DNA of 64,000 nucleotides from an uncultured Phocaeicola sp. (GCA_944320135.1 CALUGI010000013.1:17521-81520), one strand, 5' to 3'. Shown: positions 8,897 to 18,548, counted from the first letter of the stretch. The notes: generated by a model not told the origin, from the sequence alone. Made by a program: numbers and translations.

Positions 8897-11401
8897 GACT
8901 ACCGTGATTCCGGCTCCGCCGAACTGCACATGCTCGTCTTGAAAGCGGGCTACACCCGGCACAGTGGCGAGATATTGCCGGATGAGCGTGCGGAGGATGC
9001 CTGTCCCCGTGCCGTGCAGGATTCGCACGCGCCCCACACCCACTTGGATGGCGTCGTCAATAAAGTAGGTAATGGCTTGCACCGCTTCGTCTCCTCTCAT
9101 GCCCCGCACGTCGATGTCCTGTTTGAAATTCAGTTTCTTCTGGTGCATTTGTTCTTGCGTTTCGCTGCTTACGAAAGTAGCTTTTGCCGGAGCCGTTTGT
9201 TTGGGTGCTTCTGCACGCTCCAAGCGTTCGGTCTTTACGTTTGTCTTCATCAGGCCGAACATCACCACCGTATTTTTCGGGTTCGTTTCCAGCACTTGCC
9301 CTATGCTGCTTTGGCCTTTGATGCGCACATAGTCGCCTGACGCTATCGGCTTCGCTTTCGGAGGTTCCGGCAAGGCGGATGCAGCCTGTTGGCTTTGTTC
9401 CTTCCGCTTCTTTTTGCGTTCCTGTTTTTGGCGGAGCTGTTCCATCTTGCGCGCAATCTTCTCTTCCGTTGCGGCCTTTTCCGCTTCTTCCATTTGCAGA
9501 CGGAAGTCTGCAAGTTCCTGGCGGGCCTGACGGGTACGTTCTTTTTCCGCTTGCGACTCTTTGATGGCGCGAATGGTATTTTCAATCTTTGCGTTCGATT
9601 CCTGAAGCAGTCGTTCGGCATCTTCTTTCGCTTTTCTCAGAATCTCTTTGCGGCTGCGTTCCAATTCTTCGACTTCCCGTTCATATTTTTCGATAACGGC
9701 ATCCATCTGCTTTTCGCGTTGGCGGATTTTCTGTCGCTTGGTTTCCCAATATCGTTTGTCGCGGACTATGTCTTGCAGGTATTTGTCGCTTTGGATATAT
9801 TCGCTTCCTACAATTTCCGAAGCGTCGGCAATCACCTCTTCCGGAAGACCTATCTTCCGTGCAATCTCCACTGCGAATGAACTTCCCGGATTGCCTATCT
9901 GCAGTTGGAACAGCGGGCGCATTTCGTGGCGGTCGTAGAGCATCGCTCCGTTCACCACGCCTTCGTGGTCTTCGGCGAAGTGTTTCAAGTTCTGGTAGTG
10001 TGTGGTGATGACTCCGAAGGTTCCTTTTCCGTTCAGCCGTTTCAATACGGCCTCTGCAATCGCTCCGCCGATTTGCGGCTCCGTTCCTCCTCCGAACTCG
10101 TCGATGAGGATAAGGCTTTGACGGTCGCAGTGTTTCAGCATTATCTTCATGTTGGTCAGGTGCGAAGAGTAGGTGCTCAAGTCATCCTCGATGCTTTGTT
10201 CGTCGCCGATGTCGATGAATATGTGGCTGAATATTCCCGTGCGGCTGCTTTCGTGCGCAGAAACCAGCAGGCCGCACTGCAACATGTATTGAAGCAGACC
10301 TACCGTTTTCAGGCAGACTGATTTGCCTCCCGCGTTCGGGCCGGAAATCAGCAGGATGCGGTCGGATTCATTCAATGCGATGTCGAGCGGCACCACCTTC
10401 TTGCCGTGTTTTTCCAGCGACATTTTCAGCAGCGGATGCACAGCTTCGCGCCAGTCGACGGTTTGCTTGTTTTCCAAGGAAGGCTTTGTGCTGCCGGTTT
10501 CGATTCCGAACAATGCCTTGGCGCGTATGAAGTCTATCTTTGCCAGGAAGTCGTATGATTGCAGTATGTCGGGGATTTGCGGCCGGATGGCGGCTGCAAA
10601 ATCAGTAAGTATGCGGATAATCTCCCGACGTTCTTCGCCTTCGAGTTCGCGGATGCGGTTGTTGGCTTCCACTACCTCCGCCGGTTCGATGAACACGGTT
10701 TTTCCGGTGGCCGACTCGTCGTGGACGATTCCTTTTATTTTTCTTTTCATTCCCGGAGCCACCGGAATGACAAGTCGTCCGTCGCGCATGGTTGGCGTAA
10801 CGTCTTTGTCAACATACCCTTCGGCTTGTGCGCTTCGCAGGATGGCGTTCAGGTTGCGCGAGATGTTTCCCGCAGTGGCCGCCAGCTCTCTGCGGATGCG
10901 GAGCAGTTCGGCAGAGGCGTTGTCTTTAATCTTCCCGAACTTGTCGAGAATGCCGTTGATGCGGGCGATGATTTGCGGAAATACGATGATGCCGCCTGCC
11001 AGTTCGCGCAGGGCCGGGTAGGGAGTTTTCCCGTTGCCGTCTGTTTCCGTTTCCGCGTCTTCGTCGGTCTGTTGCAGAAAGCGCACGATGTCCCGGATTG
11101 TTTCTAACGAACGCCTGAGGTCGAACACCTCCTGCTCGTCAAGATACAGTCCTTCCACCCGAATCCTTTTGAGCGGGGTACGCACGTCGAAGAAATATTG
11201 GTCGGGGAAACCGTCTTCTTCCTGGATGATGCGGACAAATTCCGTTGTCTGTTCCAACCGTTGTCTGATTTCTTCAAAATTGTCAGAAAAAGCCATTTCA
11301 TCTGCACGTTCTTCGCCCAATGAACTGAGGCATTTCGCTTTCAGCAATTCACGGATTTGGCTGAATCCGATTTTCTGTTCAAAGTTCTGCGGATATATCA
11401 T
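8885..11401 (-). CDS. mutS2: Endonuclease MutS2
   Basis: 838 residues from the ATG at 11401. The frame stays open for 95 more codons upstream, but that stretch reads antisense through tRNA-Ser and lies beyond the promoter, so the start MIYPQNFEQKIGF is preferred. Domain order is MutS2-like: core and lever region, ATPase with Walker A GPNAGGKS (about 354-361), Walker B region LILIDEFGGGTEP and the H-loop ITTHYQNLK, then a long charged coiled coil (about 515-660). A linker and a C-terminal Smr nuclease domain with DVRGMRGDEA and LHGTGTG follow. MutS2 acts on branched DNA and, in Bacillus, on collided ribosomes; which role applies here is unknown. A TTTG-N20-TAACTTTG promoter lies just upstream. 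Confidence 0.95.
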   Translation of the reverse strand: MIYPQNFEQKIGFSQIRELLKAKCLSSLGEERADEMAFSDNFEEIRQRLEQTTEFVRIIQEEDGFPDQYFFDVRTPLKRIRVEGLYLDEQEVFDLRRSLETIRDIVRFLQQTDEDAETETDGNGKTPYPALRELAGGIIVFPQIIARINGILDKFGKIKDNASAELLRIRRELAATAGNISRNLNAILRSAQAEGYVDKDVTPTMRDGRLVIPVAPGMKRKIKGIVHDESATGKTVFIEPAEVVEANNRIRELEGEERREIIRILTDFAAAIRPQIPDILQSYDFLAKIDFIRAKALFGIETGSTKPSLENKQTVDWREAVHPLLKMSLEKHGKKVVPLDIALNESDRILLISGPNAGGKSVCLKTVGLLQYMLQCGLLVSAHESSRTGIFSHIFIDIGDEQSIEDDLSTYSSHLTNMKIMLKHCDRQSLILIDEFGGGTEPQIGGAIAEAVLKRLNGKGTFGVITTHYQNLKHFAEDHEGVVNGAMLYDRHEMRPLFQLQIGNPGSSFAVEIARKIGLPEEVIADASEIVGSEYIQSDKYLQDIVRDKRYWETKRQKIRQREKQMDAVIEKYEREVEELERSRKEILRKAKEDAERLLQESNAKIENTIRAIKESQAEKERTRQARQELADFRLQMEEAEKAATEEKIARKMEQLRQKQERKKKRKEQSQQAASALPEPPKAKPIASGDYVRIKGQSSIGQVLETNPKNTVVMFGLMKTNVKTERLERAEAPKQTAPAKATFVSSETQEQMHQKKLNFKQDIDVRGMRGDEAVQAITYFIDDAIQVGVGRVRILHGTGTGILRTLIRQYLATVPGVARFQDEHVQFGGAGITVVDLK

Positions 11402-11436
11402 GTGTAAAGCATCTGTTCGTTTATGAAATCTCGGCG

Positions 11437-11468
11437 CAAAGTTACGACAATGCGAAAAAATAATCAAA
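11437..11468 (-). promoter_or_regulatory. mutS2 promoter (Bacteroidetes type)
   Basis: On the minus strand, TTTG (11465-11468) is followed after 20 bases by TAACTTTG (11437-11444), matching the Bacteroidetes -33/-7 consensus. It ends 35 bases before the mutS2 ATG at 11401 and supports that start. Confidence 0.75.
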
Positions 11469-11482
11469 AAAGCGGCCGGATA

Positions 11483-11513
11483 TTTGCTTATTCGGAAAAA
11501 ATCTGTACCTTTG
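11483..11513 (+). promoter_or_regulatory. tRNA-Ser promoter (Bacteroidetes type)
   Basis: TTTG at 11483-11486, spacer of 19 bases, then TACCTTTG at 11506-11513. It sits 38 bases before the mature tRNA and runs back-to-back with the mutS2 promoter on the other strand. Confidence 0.8.
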
Positions 11514-11551
11514 CACCGCTTTTGAGGGCGGCACGCTTTTTGAAAGCGCCC

Positions 11552-11636
11552 GGAGAGGTGGCAGAGTGGTCGATTGCGGCGGTCTTGAAAACCGTTGTGC
11601 TGCGAGGCACCGGGGGTTCGAATCCCTCTCTCTCCG
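11552..11636 (+). tRNA. tRNA-Ser (anticodon UGA)
   Basis: A full cloverleaf with a long variable arm, as expected for serine tRNA. The acceptor arm pairs GGAGAGG (11552-11558) with TCTCTCC (11629-11635), with G as discriminator. The anticodon loop CTTGAAA is closed by a five-pair stem, giving anticodon TGA. The T arm is GGGGG-TTCGAAT-CCCTC. CCA is not encoded. A consensus promoter lies upstream and a strong hairpin terminator 34 bases downstream. Confidence 0.96.
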
Positions 11637-11670
11637 CCGATAATGATTGGGATAATACGGAAGGGTACTG

Positions 11671-11708
11671 ACGCCCGGTTTCGCATCTTTAGATGCGAAA
11701 CCGGGCGT
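11671..11708 (+). terminator. Intrinsic terminator of tRNA-Ser
   Basis: Arms 11671-11688 and 11691-11708 pair perfectly over 18 bases around a two-base centre, followed by TTCTTTTG. The remaining 259 bases to the next gene are G+C-rich and hold only the promoter listed at 11911. Confidence 0.85.
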
Positions 11709-11910
11709 TTCTTTTGTATGGGCGCGGAAGCGCGGCACTTCGTGCGGCGAGGTTCAGCTTCGGACGCGCCTGCGTTTAGGGAGATTGGCGCGCGGAAAGC
11801 GTTGGGCGGGCCGTCGCCTTTTTCTTGCGGGCGCAGGCGTTTGCGGACGCTTGTCGTTGGACGCCGGGCCGAGATAGGGAAATTCCTACCGACAAATAGG
11901 GCTTTTCATC

Positions 11911-11941
11911 TTGCAAGGGGAATTTTATCGGGATAACTTTG
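11911..11941 (+). promoter_or_regulatory. Promoter of the secreted basic-tail protein gene
   Basis: CTTG with TTG at 11911-11913, 20-base spacer, TAACTTTG at 11934-11941. It precedes the ATG at 11968 by 26 bases, which argues against the longer in-frame start at 11911 because that start would lie inside the promoter. Confidence 0.65.
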
Positions 11942-11967
11942 TGTCAGAAACCATAAAAGTTGAGATT

Positions 11968-12816
11968 ATGAAAGCGAAAACCTTATTGTTCGTCATTGCC
12001 GTCTGCCTGTGCGTCCTTCCGGCATCGGTCTACGGGACGAGCGACATCCGCGTCCATGCGCGTTTCCTGACCGACCGCATGGCTTTCGAACTGCATCTGA
12101 ACACGAACCAATACAACGACTTGTATGAAATCAACTACGATTTCTTTACGGGCATAAGCCCTTACATGGCGAGGATGGCGATTGCGGATGCCGTTGCAAC
12201 CGACCTTTATTATCATTATTTGGACATACGCAACGATGACTTGCGCTGGGTGCTTTCCAATGCGGAATACGCGCGTTTCATTGCGCTCGATTATTTTTTC
12301 CGGCCCGTGTATGTGGCAGGAGGCGTATGCCGTTTGCGTGTCTATACGGTGTATTCTGACAGAAACCTGTTTCATTTTGCTCCCCCGCGTCACTACCTGA
12401 CTTATCGCGGAGGGCATTGCCGCACGCATTTCGGCGGGGAGAGCTATTATCGGAAGGCGTATCCCGTGCGCTATCGCCACCCGGTGTATGCGCACGCAAG
12501 GCCGGCGCGTCCGGCAACGCCCAAGCCGCGTATGAGGCCGCACTCGAATCCGGGATTCCGCTTCACTCCTGCCGACAACCGTCGTCCGGGCGCGGCGCGT
12601 CCTTCCAAGCCTCAATCCGGAAAGCCGCAGGTTTCGCGTCCCGGCAGGCCGAACCATCCCGGCCAAATCGCTCCGGGCGTGTCGAAACCGGGCAAGCCTC
12701 AGGTGCAGAGGAAGCCGGATGCCCGTCGGAACAATCCGGCAGAGAAAAAAAGCCGCGTCCGCTCTGCGCGGGATTCCCGGCAAAGCGGACGGACGGCAGG
12801 GGCACGAAGAATGTGA
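11968..12816 (+). CDS. Secreted protein of unknown function with a basic Pro/Arg-rich tail
   Basis: 282 residues from ATG 11968. A clear Sec signal peptide (KAKTLLFVIAVCLCVLPASVYG) is present and no lipobox cysteine was seen. Residues about 25-165 form a conserved-looking region rich in Tyr, Arg and Phe (RFLTDRMAFELHLNTNQYND, DLRWVLSNAEYARFIALDYF). I have the impression of related hypothetical proteins in other Bacteroides but no named family. From about residue 180 it becomes low-complexity, dominated by Pro, Arg, Lys and Gly, and very basic to the end. Such a tail could bind envelope polyanions or nucleic acid; that is inference. It stands alone with its own promoter and converges on cvfB with a 28-base gap. 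Confidence 0.7.
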   Translation: MKAKTLLFVIAVCLCVLPASVYGTSDIRVHARFLTDRMAFELHLNTNQYNDLYEINYDFFTGISPYMARMAIADAVATDLYYHYLDIRNDDLRWVLSNAEYARFIALDYFFRPVYVAGGVCRLRVYTVYSDRNLFHFAPPRHYLTYRGGHCRTHFGGESYYRKAYPVRYRHPVYAHARPARPATPKPRMRPHSNPGFRFTPADNRRPGAARPSKPQSGKPQVSRPGRPNHPGQIAPGVSKPGKPQVQRKPDARRNNPAEKKSRVRSARDSRQSGRTAGARRM

Positions 12817-12844
12817 CGCAACGCGCGTCCGGGACGTGCAGCTG

Positions 12845-13681
12845 TCAGGCCAGACGGATTCCCCCGTCTTCGAGCACAATCAGGCGTTTTCTGTAGAGGT
12901 CGCCCACAGCTTTTTTGAATGTTTTCTTGCTTACGCCAAAAGCGTCGTAGATGGTTTCGGCATCGGTCTTGTCGTTGATGGAAGTGCGCCCCCCGTTGTC
13001 CCGGATGTATTGGAGAAGGACTTCCGCGAAGTCGTCCACCTTGTGGAATCCGGCTTTCTGCAATTCAAGGTCTATCTTTCCGTCGGGGCGCACTTGCTTG
13101 ATGTAGGCAGAGAGTTTCATGCCGATTTCCAGTTGCCGGAACACTTCGTTGTGAAACAGCATTCCGCTGAACTTGTTGTCTACGATAACCTTGTATCCCA
13201 AGTCGGTACGTTGCCATACCATCACTTCCACTTCCTCGCCCGGCTGATATTCCGGCCGTTCGTCCGACAAGTAGCGTTCCACTTTGGCCGATGCCATGAT
13301 GCGGTAGCTTTCTTCGTCTACGTGGATATGCACCACATAGCGGCGTCCCTTCTGCATTTTCACCTTTTGTTCGCGGAAAGGCACGAACAAGTCTTTCATC
13401 AGTCCCCAGTCGAGGAAGGCTCCGTATTCGTTCACCCATGCCACTTCCAGACAAGCGAAGTCGCCCACCTGTGCGTAAGGCTGTAGAGTGGTGGCAACCA
13501 GGCGTTCTTCCATGTCAAGGTAAATAAAAACGTTCAGCATATCCCCTTCTTCGCAGTCTTCGGGGACATATTTTTTCGGGAGCAGTATTTCGCCGTCCTC
13601 GTCACCGTCCAGATATACTCCGAACTCCACCTTCTTTACTACCTCCAGCTGGTTGTATCTTCCTAATTTTACATGGCCCAT
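12845..13681 (-). CDS. cvfB: CvfB-family S1 RNA-binding protein
   Basis: 278 residues, the usual CvfB/YitL length. Three S1-like OB domains are visible: about 1-65 (VKLGRYNQLEVVKKVEFGVY), 70-140 (QVGDFACLEVAWVNEYGAFLDWG) and 150-215 (GEEVEVMVWQRTDLGYKVIV). A C-terminal winged helix follows (about 220-278, with TIYDAFGVSKKTFKKAVGDL). Family members bind RNA and affect virulence-gene expression in Staphylococcus; the role in Bacteroidetes is unknown. It starts 24 bases after the stop of the LolD-like gene, with no promoter seen between, so the two are probably co-transcribed. Confidence 0.9.
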   Translation of the reverse strand: MGHVKLGRYNQLEVVKKVEFGVYLDGDEDGEILLPKKYVPEDCEEGDMLNVFIYLDMEERLVATTLQPYAQVGDFACLEVAWVNEYGAFLDWGLMKDLFVPFREQKVKMQKGRRYVVHIHVDEESYRIMASAKVERYLSDERPEYQPGEEVEVMVWQRTDLGYKVIVDNKFSGMLFHNEVFRQLEIGMKLSAYIKQVRPDGKIDLELQKAGFHKVDDFAEVLLQYIRDNGGRTSINDKTDAETIYDAFGVSKKTFKKAVGDLYRKRLIVLEDGGIRLA

Positions 13682-13705
13682 AACTTTGTTCCGTTTTTAA
13701 GTCGT

Positions 13706-14386
13706 TTATGAATGAATATTTGGGTTGCAGACGTCTGCATCTATTTTTCCGTCGATGATGTGTATTTTCCGGTCTGTTTTCGAGGCGAGAGCCTCATCGT
13801 GCGTTACGATTACGAATGTTTGCCCCAGCCGGTCGCGCAAGTCGAAAAACAAGCGGTGAAGTTCCTCCTTGTTTTGCGTGTCGAGGCTGCCCGAAGGCTC
13901 GTCGGCAAGTACGGCTGAAGGACGGTTTATCAGTGCTCTCGCTACGGCCACCCGTTGTTTCTCTCCGCCCGACAGTTCCGCCGGTTTGTGCGAGGCTCGT
14001 TCTTTCAAACCCATCATAGCCAGCATTTCCATTGCCCGCGAGCGTGCTTTCCCGGCCGGCTCCCCTGCTATCAGGGCGGGTATCATCGTGTTTTCCAATG
14101 CTGTGAATTCAGGGAGCAGTTGGTGGAACTGGAATACGAACCCGATTTCCTGATTCCGAAATGCAGAAAGTTGCTTTCCGTTCAGTTGGTTCACTTCAGT
14201 GCCGTTCAGTATGATGCGTCCCGTGTCGGGCCTGTCGAGCGTTCCCATTATTTGCAGGAGCGTAGTCTTTCCTGCGCCGCTTGGCCCTACAATACTGACC
14301 ACCTCTCCTTCGTCGATAGTCAAGTCGATGCCTTTCAGTACCTGCAAAGAACCGAAACTTTTGGTTATTCCTTCCAGATTAATCAT
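13706..14386 (-). CDS. ABC transporter ATP-binding protein, LolD/MacB type
   Basis: 226 residues, typical of LolD-type ATPases. Walker [10 protein letters not shown] (about 34-42), Q-loop region [15 protein letters not shown], signature LSGGEKQR, Walker [10 protein letters not shown] followed by SLDTQNKEE, and H-loop VTHD. The sequence [15 protein letters not shown] closely follows the LolD pattern FQ-HHLLP-FTALENV. LolD energises release of lipoproteins from the inner membrane with LolC/E; no permease gene is next to it here, which is common in Bacteroidetes. The many surface lipoproteins in the window make a lipoprotein-sorting role plausible, but MacB-like export cannot be excluded. Confidence 0.88.
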   Translation of the reverse strand: MINLEGITKSFGSLQVLKGIDLTIDEGEVVSIVGPSGAGKTTLLQIMGTLDRPDTGRIILNGTEVNQLNGKQLSAFRNQEIGFVFQFHQLLPEFTALENTMIPALIAGEPAGKARSRAMEMLAMMGLKERASHKPAELSGGEKQRVAVARALINRPSAVLADEPSGSLDTQNKEELHRLFFDLRDRLGQTFVIVTHDEALASKTDRKIHIIDGKIDADVCNPNIHS

Positions 14387-14446
14387 ATTCCTTCTATGTA
14401 TGTTTTGTTTGCAAAGTGTCCGGGAAGCCTGTGTCCTGAGAATATC

Positions 14447-15169
14447 TTACAGTTTGCGAATTACGTATTCGGCGAGATAGCATCCGAATACTGCCGGCAT
14501 ATAGCTCACAGTGCCTGCGGTTGATTTCTTGTTTGTTTCTCCCTCTACCAGAAGCACAGCTTTCGGGTCAGCTTGTTCTGTGCTGAAGACCACCGGGAGC
14601 TTTTTCTTCATTCCCATTTTCTGGAGACGTTTTCTCACGGCTTTGCTCAGTCCGCAGTGATAGGTTTCCCATAGGTCGGCAAACCGTATTTGGGTGATGT
14701 CTTTCTTGGCCCCCGCTCCCATGCTGCTTATGATTCGTATCCCGCGTGTCAAAGCATGGTATATCAAAAAGCATTTTGGGGCTACCGTGTCGATAGCGTC
14801 TATTACGAAATCAAAATTCGCGCTGTCAAGCAATTCCGGAATGGCTTCGTCTTTCAGATAGACGGGCAAGGCTTTCAATTCAAGTTCGGGGTTGATGTCC
14901 ATAAATCGTTCGGCCAGAATTTCTGCTTTCGGCTTGCTTATCGTGGAGTGTAAGGCTGGGAGTTGGCGGTTGATGTTGCTTGGATGTATGGTGTCCGCAT
15001 CCGCTATTGTCATCTTGCCTATCCCGGCACGGCAGAGCATCTCTGCCGCATACGCTCCAACTCCGCCCAATCCCACGACCAGCACATGGGCGCGGCTCAA
15101 GCGTTCGGTCTTTTCTTTTCCTAACAGCAATTCAGTGCGTTGCTTCCATTCTTCGCTCATCACACTCAT
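14447..15169 (-). CDS. tcdA: tRNA threonylcarbamoyladenosine dehydratase
   Basis: 240 residues. ThiF/E1-like adenylating fold with the nucleotide-binding loop VVGLGGVGAYAAEMLCRAGIG (about 31-51), DADTIHPSNINRQ and DAIDTVAPKCFL. The CxxC zinc site of E1-like MoeB is absent, as expected for TcdA/CsdL. The enzyme cyclises t6A37 of tRNA to ct6A using ATP. The ATG overlaps the stop of the antiporter gene upstream by four bases (15166-15169), so the two are translationally coupled. Confidence 0.92.
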   Translation of the reverse strand: MSVMSEEWKQRTELLLGKEKTERLSRAHVLVVGLGGVGAYAAEMLCRAGIGKMTIADADTIHPSNINRQLPALHSTISKPKAEILAERFMDINPELELKALPVYLKDEAIPELLDSANFDFVIDAIDTVAPKCFLIYHALTRGIRIISSMGAGAKKDITQIRFADLWETYHCGLSKAVRKRLQKMGMKKKLPVVFSTEQADPKAVLLVEGETNKKSTAGTVSYMPAVFGCYLAEYVIRKL

Positions 15170-17310
15170 GAATCTTTTTTAAACCATTTGTAGAACCAGT
15201 TGCCTACCTTGTCATAATATTGCGTTTCAGCCCATCCGCGCGGGTCGGCAAAAGAAAGCGTTTCATTGGGGTCGCCTTTCTGGTCAGGGTAAAGCAGCAT
15301 GATACTGTTGTTGTTGAAATATCTTGAAATCAGCATGGGCAGACGCTCAAAAGAAGAATCATACGAGATGGAGCCTCGGCGTGCGCTCACGATGACCAGC
15401 AGATGGTCGAAGTTCACTTGTCCGGTGATAATCAGCAAATCGTCCCAATCGTCCAGCTCTTGATATTCGGTCATTACGTCTTTATGCTTCTTTTGGATGT
15501 ATCCCTCTATGTAGCCTAATGTTTGCGGGTGTGCGAAGAAATGCAGTCGGCAGCCTAATTGGGAACTCATCCGGCACAGGTGAGTAATCCATTTTACGAA
15601 TCCATGTTCAAACTCGGATTTTGGAGGAACAGCTACGATGATGCGTCTCAATGTGTTGACGGGCATTAGAAAGCGGGCTATCATAACCTGCCTGTATGTG
15701 CTTTTCAGCAGGTCTTCGGTCAGATTGCCGAAGAAAGAGTCTACGATGCTTGCTTTGTAATGCAGACCGATGACAATGCTGGTGGCTTCCACTTCTTTGG
15801 CCGTATGAAGGATTCCCGTGGCAATGTTCAGGTCGAAACGGCTTACGGTTTTCAGAAGTATGTTTGCGGAGGCTGCTATTTGTCCTGCCCGTTCCAGATT
15901 TCTTTTTCCTTTCATTTCTAAACGCACGGAATCGTTGTTGTCATTGATTACGTTCAGGGCAATGAGGTTGTCCGGGTCTTTAGTGTTGCGCACCACTAAA
16001 GCCAGTTGCATCAGGCTTTCCAAAGTGTCCGGGTTGGCCACGGGAATCAGAATGCGCTCTTTTTCGTTTTCTTTGTCTTTGTCTACGTCTGCATCGTCCA
16101 TTGCAATGCGTTTGGCGGCATGTTCAGTAGTAAACGAACTGACTACGCATGTGACCAGAATCAGGAGAATCGTTCCGTTGAGCACGTCTTCGTTCAGCAA
16201 GCGTTCGCCGTTCGGCAGTCTGATGCCGTATCCCACCAGCACTGCGGCAAGCGTTGCGGCTGCTTGCGCGTTGCTCAGTCCGAACATGAGTTCGCGTTCG
16301 ACGGCTTTCATCCGATAAATCTTTTGGGTGAGCCATGAGGCTATCCATTTCCCGGCTAAAGCAACTGCAATCATGACTACGGCTACTTTGATGGAGTCGA
16401 TATGTCCGAACAGGATGTTTACGTCAATCAGCATGCCGACGCTTATCAGGAAGTAGGGGATAAACAAGGCGTTTCCCACAAATTCCACATGGCTCATCAA
16501 GGGTGATACATGGGGGATAAGCCTGTTCAATACCAGCCCTACGAGGAATGCGCCTAATATGCCTTCCATACCTATCAATTCCATTAGCGCCGCTCCAAGG
16601 AACATCATTGCAAGCACGAAGATGTATTGCATTACTTGGTCGCTGTATCGCCTGAAAAACCATCGCCCGATTCTCGGAAAGGTCAGCATAATCAGCGCAC
16701 TCAAAATGACGACCTTCAATATCATCCATACGACGAACATTTCGGAGGTTTCTCCTTTATACATTCCGGCGATGACTGCCAGCACAAGAAGGGTGAGCGT
16801 ATCGGTTACTGCCGTACCTCCCACGGCTATGCCTACCGCTCTTTGCCGGTTGATGCCGTAGCGGATGACGATGGGATAAGCTATCAGCGTGTGCGAGGCG
16901 TACATGCTGGCCAGAAGCACGGAGGTGACAAGCGCGTAGTCAAGCAGATAGAGGTTGGTCCAGATGCCGATTCCCAACGGGATAACGAATGCCAGAAGCC
17001 CTAAAACAGTGGCTTTTGCGCGGATGCTTTTAAAGTCCTCCATGTTCATTTCAAGCCCGGCGAGGAACATGATGTAATACAGCCCTACTTTTCCGAATAT
17101 CTCGAAGCTGCTGTCTCTGGCCAATACGTTGAGTCCGTGTTCTCCCACGACGATTCCCGCCAGAATCATTCCGATGATATGCGGTATGCGCAATCTCTCC
17201 AGCAGAATCGGCGCGAAGAGGATGATAACCAATACCAGGAAGAATATCCAAGTGGGGTCGGTTACGGGAAAATCTATGTCGAAACTGGCGAAATCAAGCA
17301 ATTCTTTCAT
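15166..17310 (-). CDS. Cation:proton antiporter (CPA2) with C-terminal universal-stress-like domains
   Basis: 714 residues. The N-terminal 400 residues are strongly hydrophobic, with around twelve membrane segments and CPA2 motifs: RIPHIIGMILAGIVVGEHGL near the start, LYYIMFLAGLEMN, and GNALFIPYFLISVGM. The segment AVGIAVGGTAVTDTLTLLVLA fits the region of the ion-binding residues. The C-terminal 300 residues are soluble and resemble two universal-stress-protein folds (ILIPVANPDTLESLMQLALV; RIIVAVPPKSEFEHGF), a common regulatory extension in Bacteroidetes antiporters. Likely Na+(K+)/H+ exchange at the inner membrane; ion choice is not readable. First gene of the antiporter-tcdA-lolD-like-cvfB run. 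Confidence 0.9.
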   Translation of the reverse strand: MKELLDFASFDIDFPVTDPTWIFFLVLVIILFAPILLERLRIPHIIGMILAGIVVGEHGLNVLARDSSFEIFGKVGLYYIMFLAGLEMNMEDFKSIRAKATVLGLLAFVIPLGIGIWTNLYLLDYALVTSVLLASMYASHTLIAYPIVIRYGINRQRAVGIAVGGTAVTDTLTLLVLAVIAGMYKGETSEMFVVWMILKVVILSALIMLTFPRIGRWFFRRYSDQVMQYIFVLAMMFLGAALMELIGMEGILGAFLVGLVLNRLIPHVSPLMSHVEFVGNALFIPYFLISVGMLIDVNILFGHIDSIKVAVVMIAVALAGKWIASWLTQKIYRMKAVERELMFGLSNAQAAATLAAVLVGYGIRLPNGERLLNEDVLNGTILLILVTCVVSSFTTEHAAKRIAMDDADVDKDKENEKERILIPVANPDTLESLMQLALVVRNTKDPDNLIALNVINDNNDSVRLEMKGKRNLERAGQIAASANILLKTVSRFDLNIATGILHTAKEVEATSIVIGLHYKASIVDSFFGNLTEDLLKSTYRQVMIARFLMPVNTLRRIIVAVPPKSEFEHGFVKWITHLCRMSSQLGCRLHFFAHPQTLGYIEGYIQKKHKDVMTEYQELDDWDDLLIITGQVNFDHLLVIVSARRGSISYDSSFERLPMLISRYFNNNSIMLLYPDQKGDPNETLSFADPRGWAETQYYDKVGNWFYKWFKKDS

Positions 17311-17521
17311 AAGGATGGGGCGGCTATGTTTCTATTCGGGTGCAAAAATACGAAAAAAGTTCTTCATTTTCATTTTTGTATTTCAAAATGTTTTATTTTT
17401 GCGAATCGTTTGAGATTGATGATATTTTGCAATGTTTTCTGTCGGACATCCGGCAAAAGGAAAGTGCCAAGGCGGGAAACATGCCAAGAAAAGAAGCAAT
17501 ATTAATTTAAAACATACGAAA

Positions 17522-18529
17522 ATGAAAGTAGCAATTGTAGGTGCGAGCGGCGCCGTAGGACAAGAGTTCCTTCGGGTGCTTGATGAAAGAAACTTCCCGA
17601 TTGACGAACTGCTGTTGTTCGGCTCTTCACGGAGTGCAGGGCGCAAGTACACGTTTCGGGGGAAGGAGGTAGAGGTTAAACTTCTGCAACATAACGATGA
17701 TTTCAAAGGCGTGGACATCGCTTTTGCTTCGGCAGGTGCAGGCACGTCGAAGGAGTTTGCGGAAACTATCACGAAATACGGGGCCGTGATGATTGACAAT
17801 TCCAGTGCGTTCCGTATGGAGGACGATATTCCCCTTGTTGTGCCTGAGGTGAATCCGGAAGACGCTCTGAATCGTCCGAGAAACATTATCGCCAACCCGA
17901 ACTGCACGACCATCCAGATGGTGGTAGCTTTGAAAGCTATTGAGAATCTGACCCATATCAAGCGGGTGCATGTGTCTACTTATCAGGCTGCGAGCGGAGC
18001 GGGCGCTGCGGCTATGGACGAGCTTTACGAGCAGTATCGCCAGGTGTTGGCCGGAGAGCCGGTGAAAGTGGAGAAGTTCGCTTACCAGCTTGCGTTCAAC
18101 TTGATTCCTCAAATTGACGTGTTTACGGAGAACGGATATACGAAAGAAGAAATGAAGATGTATAACGAAACGCGCAAAATCATGCACTCCGACGTGAAGG
18201 TGAGTGCAACTTGCGTGCGTGTTCCGGCTCTTCGTTCGCATTCTGAGAGCATCTGGATTGAAACGGAGCGTCCTGTTTCGGTGGAAGAAGCGCGTGAGGC
18301 TTTCTCTCATGGGGAAGGTCTGGTGCTGATGGACAATCCGGGAGAGAAAGAGTATCCGATGCCGCTGTTCTTAGCAGGGAAAGACCCGGTATATGTGGGC
18401 CGCATCCGCAAGGATTTGAGCAATGACAACGGACTGACTTTCTGGATTGTGGGCGACCAGATAAAGAAAGGAGCAGCTCTTAACGCCGTGCAGATTGCTG
18501 AATATCTGATTAAGGTGAATAATATTTGA
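17522..18529 (+). CDS. asd: Aspartate-semialdehyde dehydrogenase
   Basis: 335 residues from the ATG at 17522, where the Rossmann start [17 protein letters not shown] begins; the frame is open further upstream but that part has no homology. Active-site region [10 protein letters not shown] (catalytic Cys about 129), [11 protein letters not shown], and the substrate-binding segment around [16 protein letters not shown]. It reduces aspartyl phosphate to the semialdehyde for lysine/diaminopimelate, threonine and methionine synthesis. Single-gene unit: divergent from the antiporter and closed by a UUCG-loop terminator. Confidence 0.97.
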   Translation: MKVAIVGASGAVGQEFLRVLDERNFPIDELLLFGSSRSAGRKYTFRGKEVEVKLLQHNDDFKGVDIAFASAGAGTSKEFAETITKYGAVMIDNSSAFRMEDDIPLVVPEVNPEDALNRPRNIIANPNCTTIQMVVALKAIENLTHIKRVHVSTYQAASGAGAAAMDELYEQYRQVLAGEPVKVEKFAYQLAFNLIPQIDVFTENGYTKEEMKMYNETRKIMHSDVKVSATCVRVPALRSHSESIWIETERPVSVEEAREAFSHGEGLVLMDNPGEKEYPMPLFLAGKDPVYVGRIRKDLSNDNGLTFWIVGDQIKKGAALNAVQIAEYLIKVNNI

Positions 18530-18548
18530 TGTCGTTGGTGGAGACTGG

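Noticed and set aside
11402-11686. 95-codon N-terminal extension of MutS2
   Set aside because: It reads antisense through the tRNA-Ser gene and beyond the mutS2 promoter; MutS2 homology starts at the ATG at 11401.
17394-17401. TATTTTTG as a -7 box of asd
   Set aside because: The nearest TTTG is only 15 bases upstream and a second candidate (17423-17429) has a shortened box; neither fits the spacing seen elsewhere in the window.
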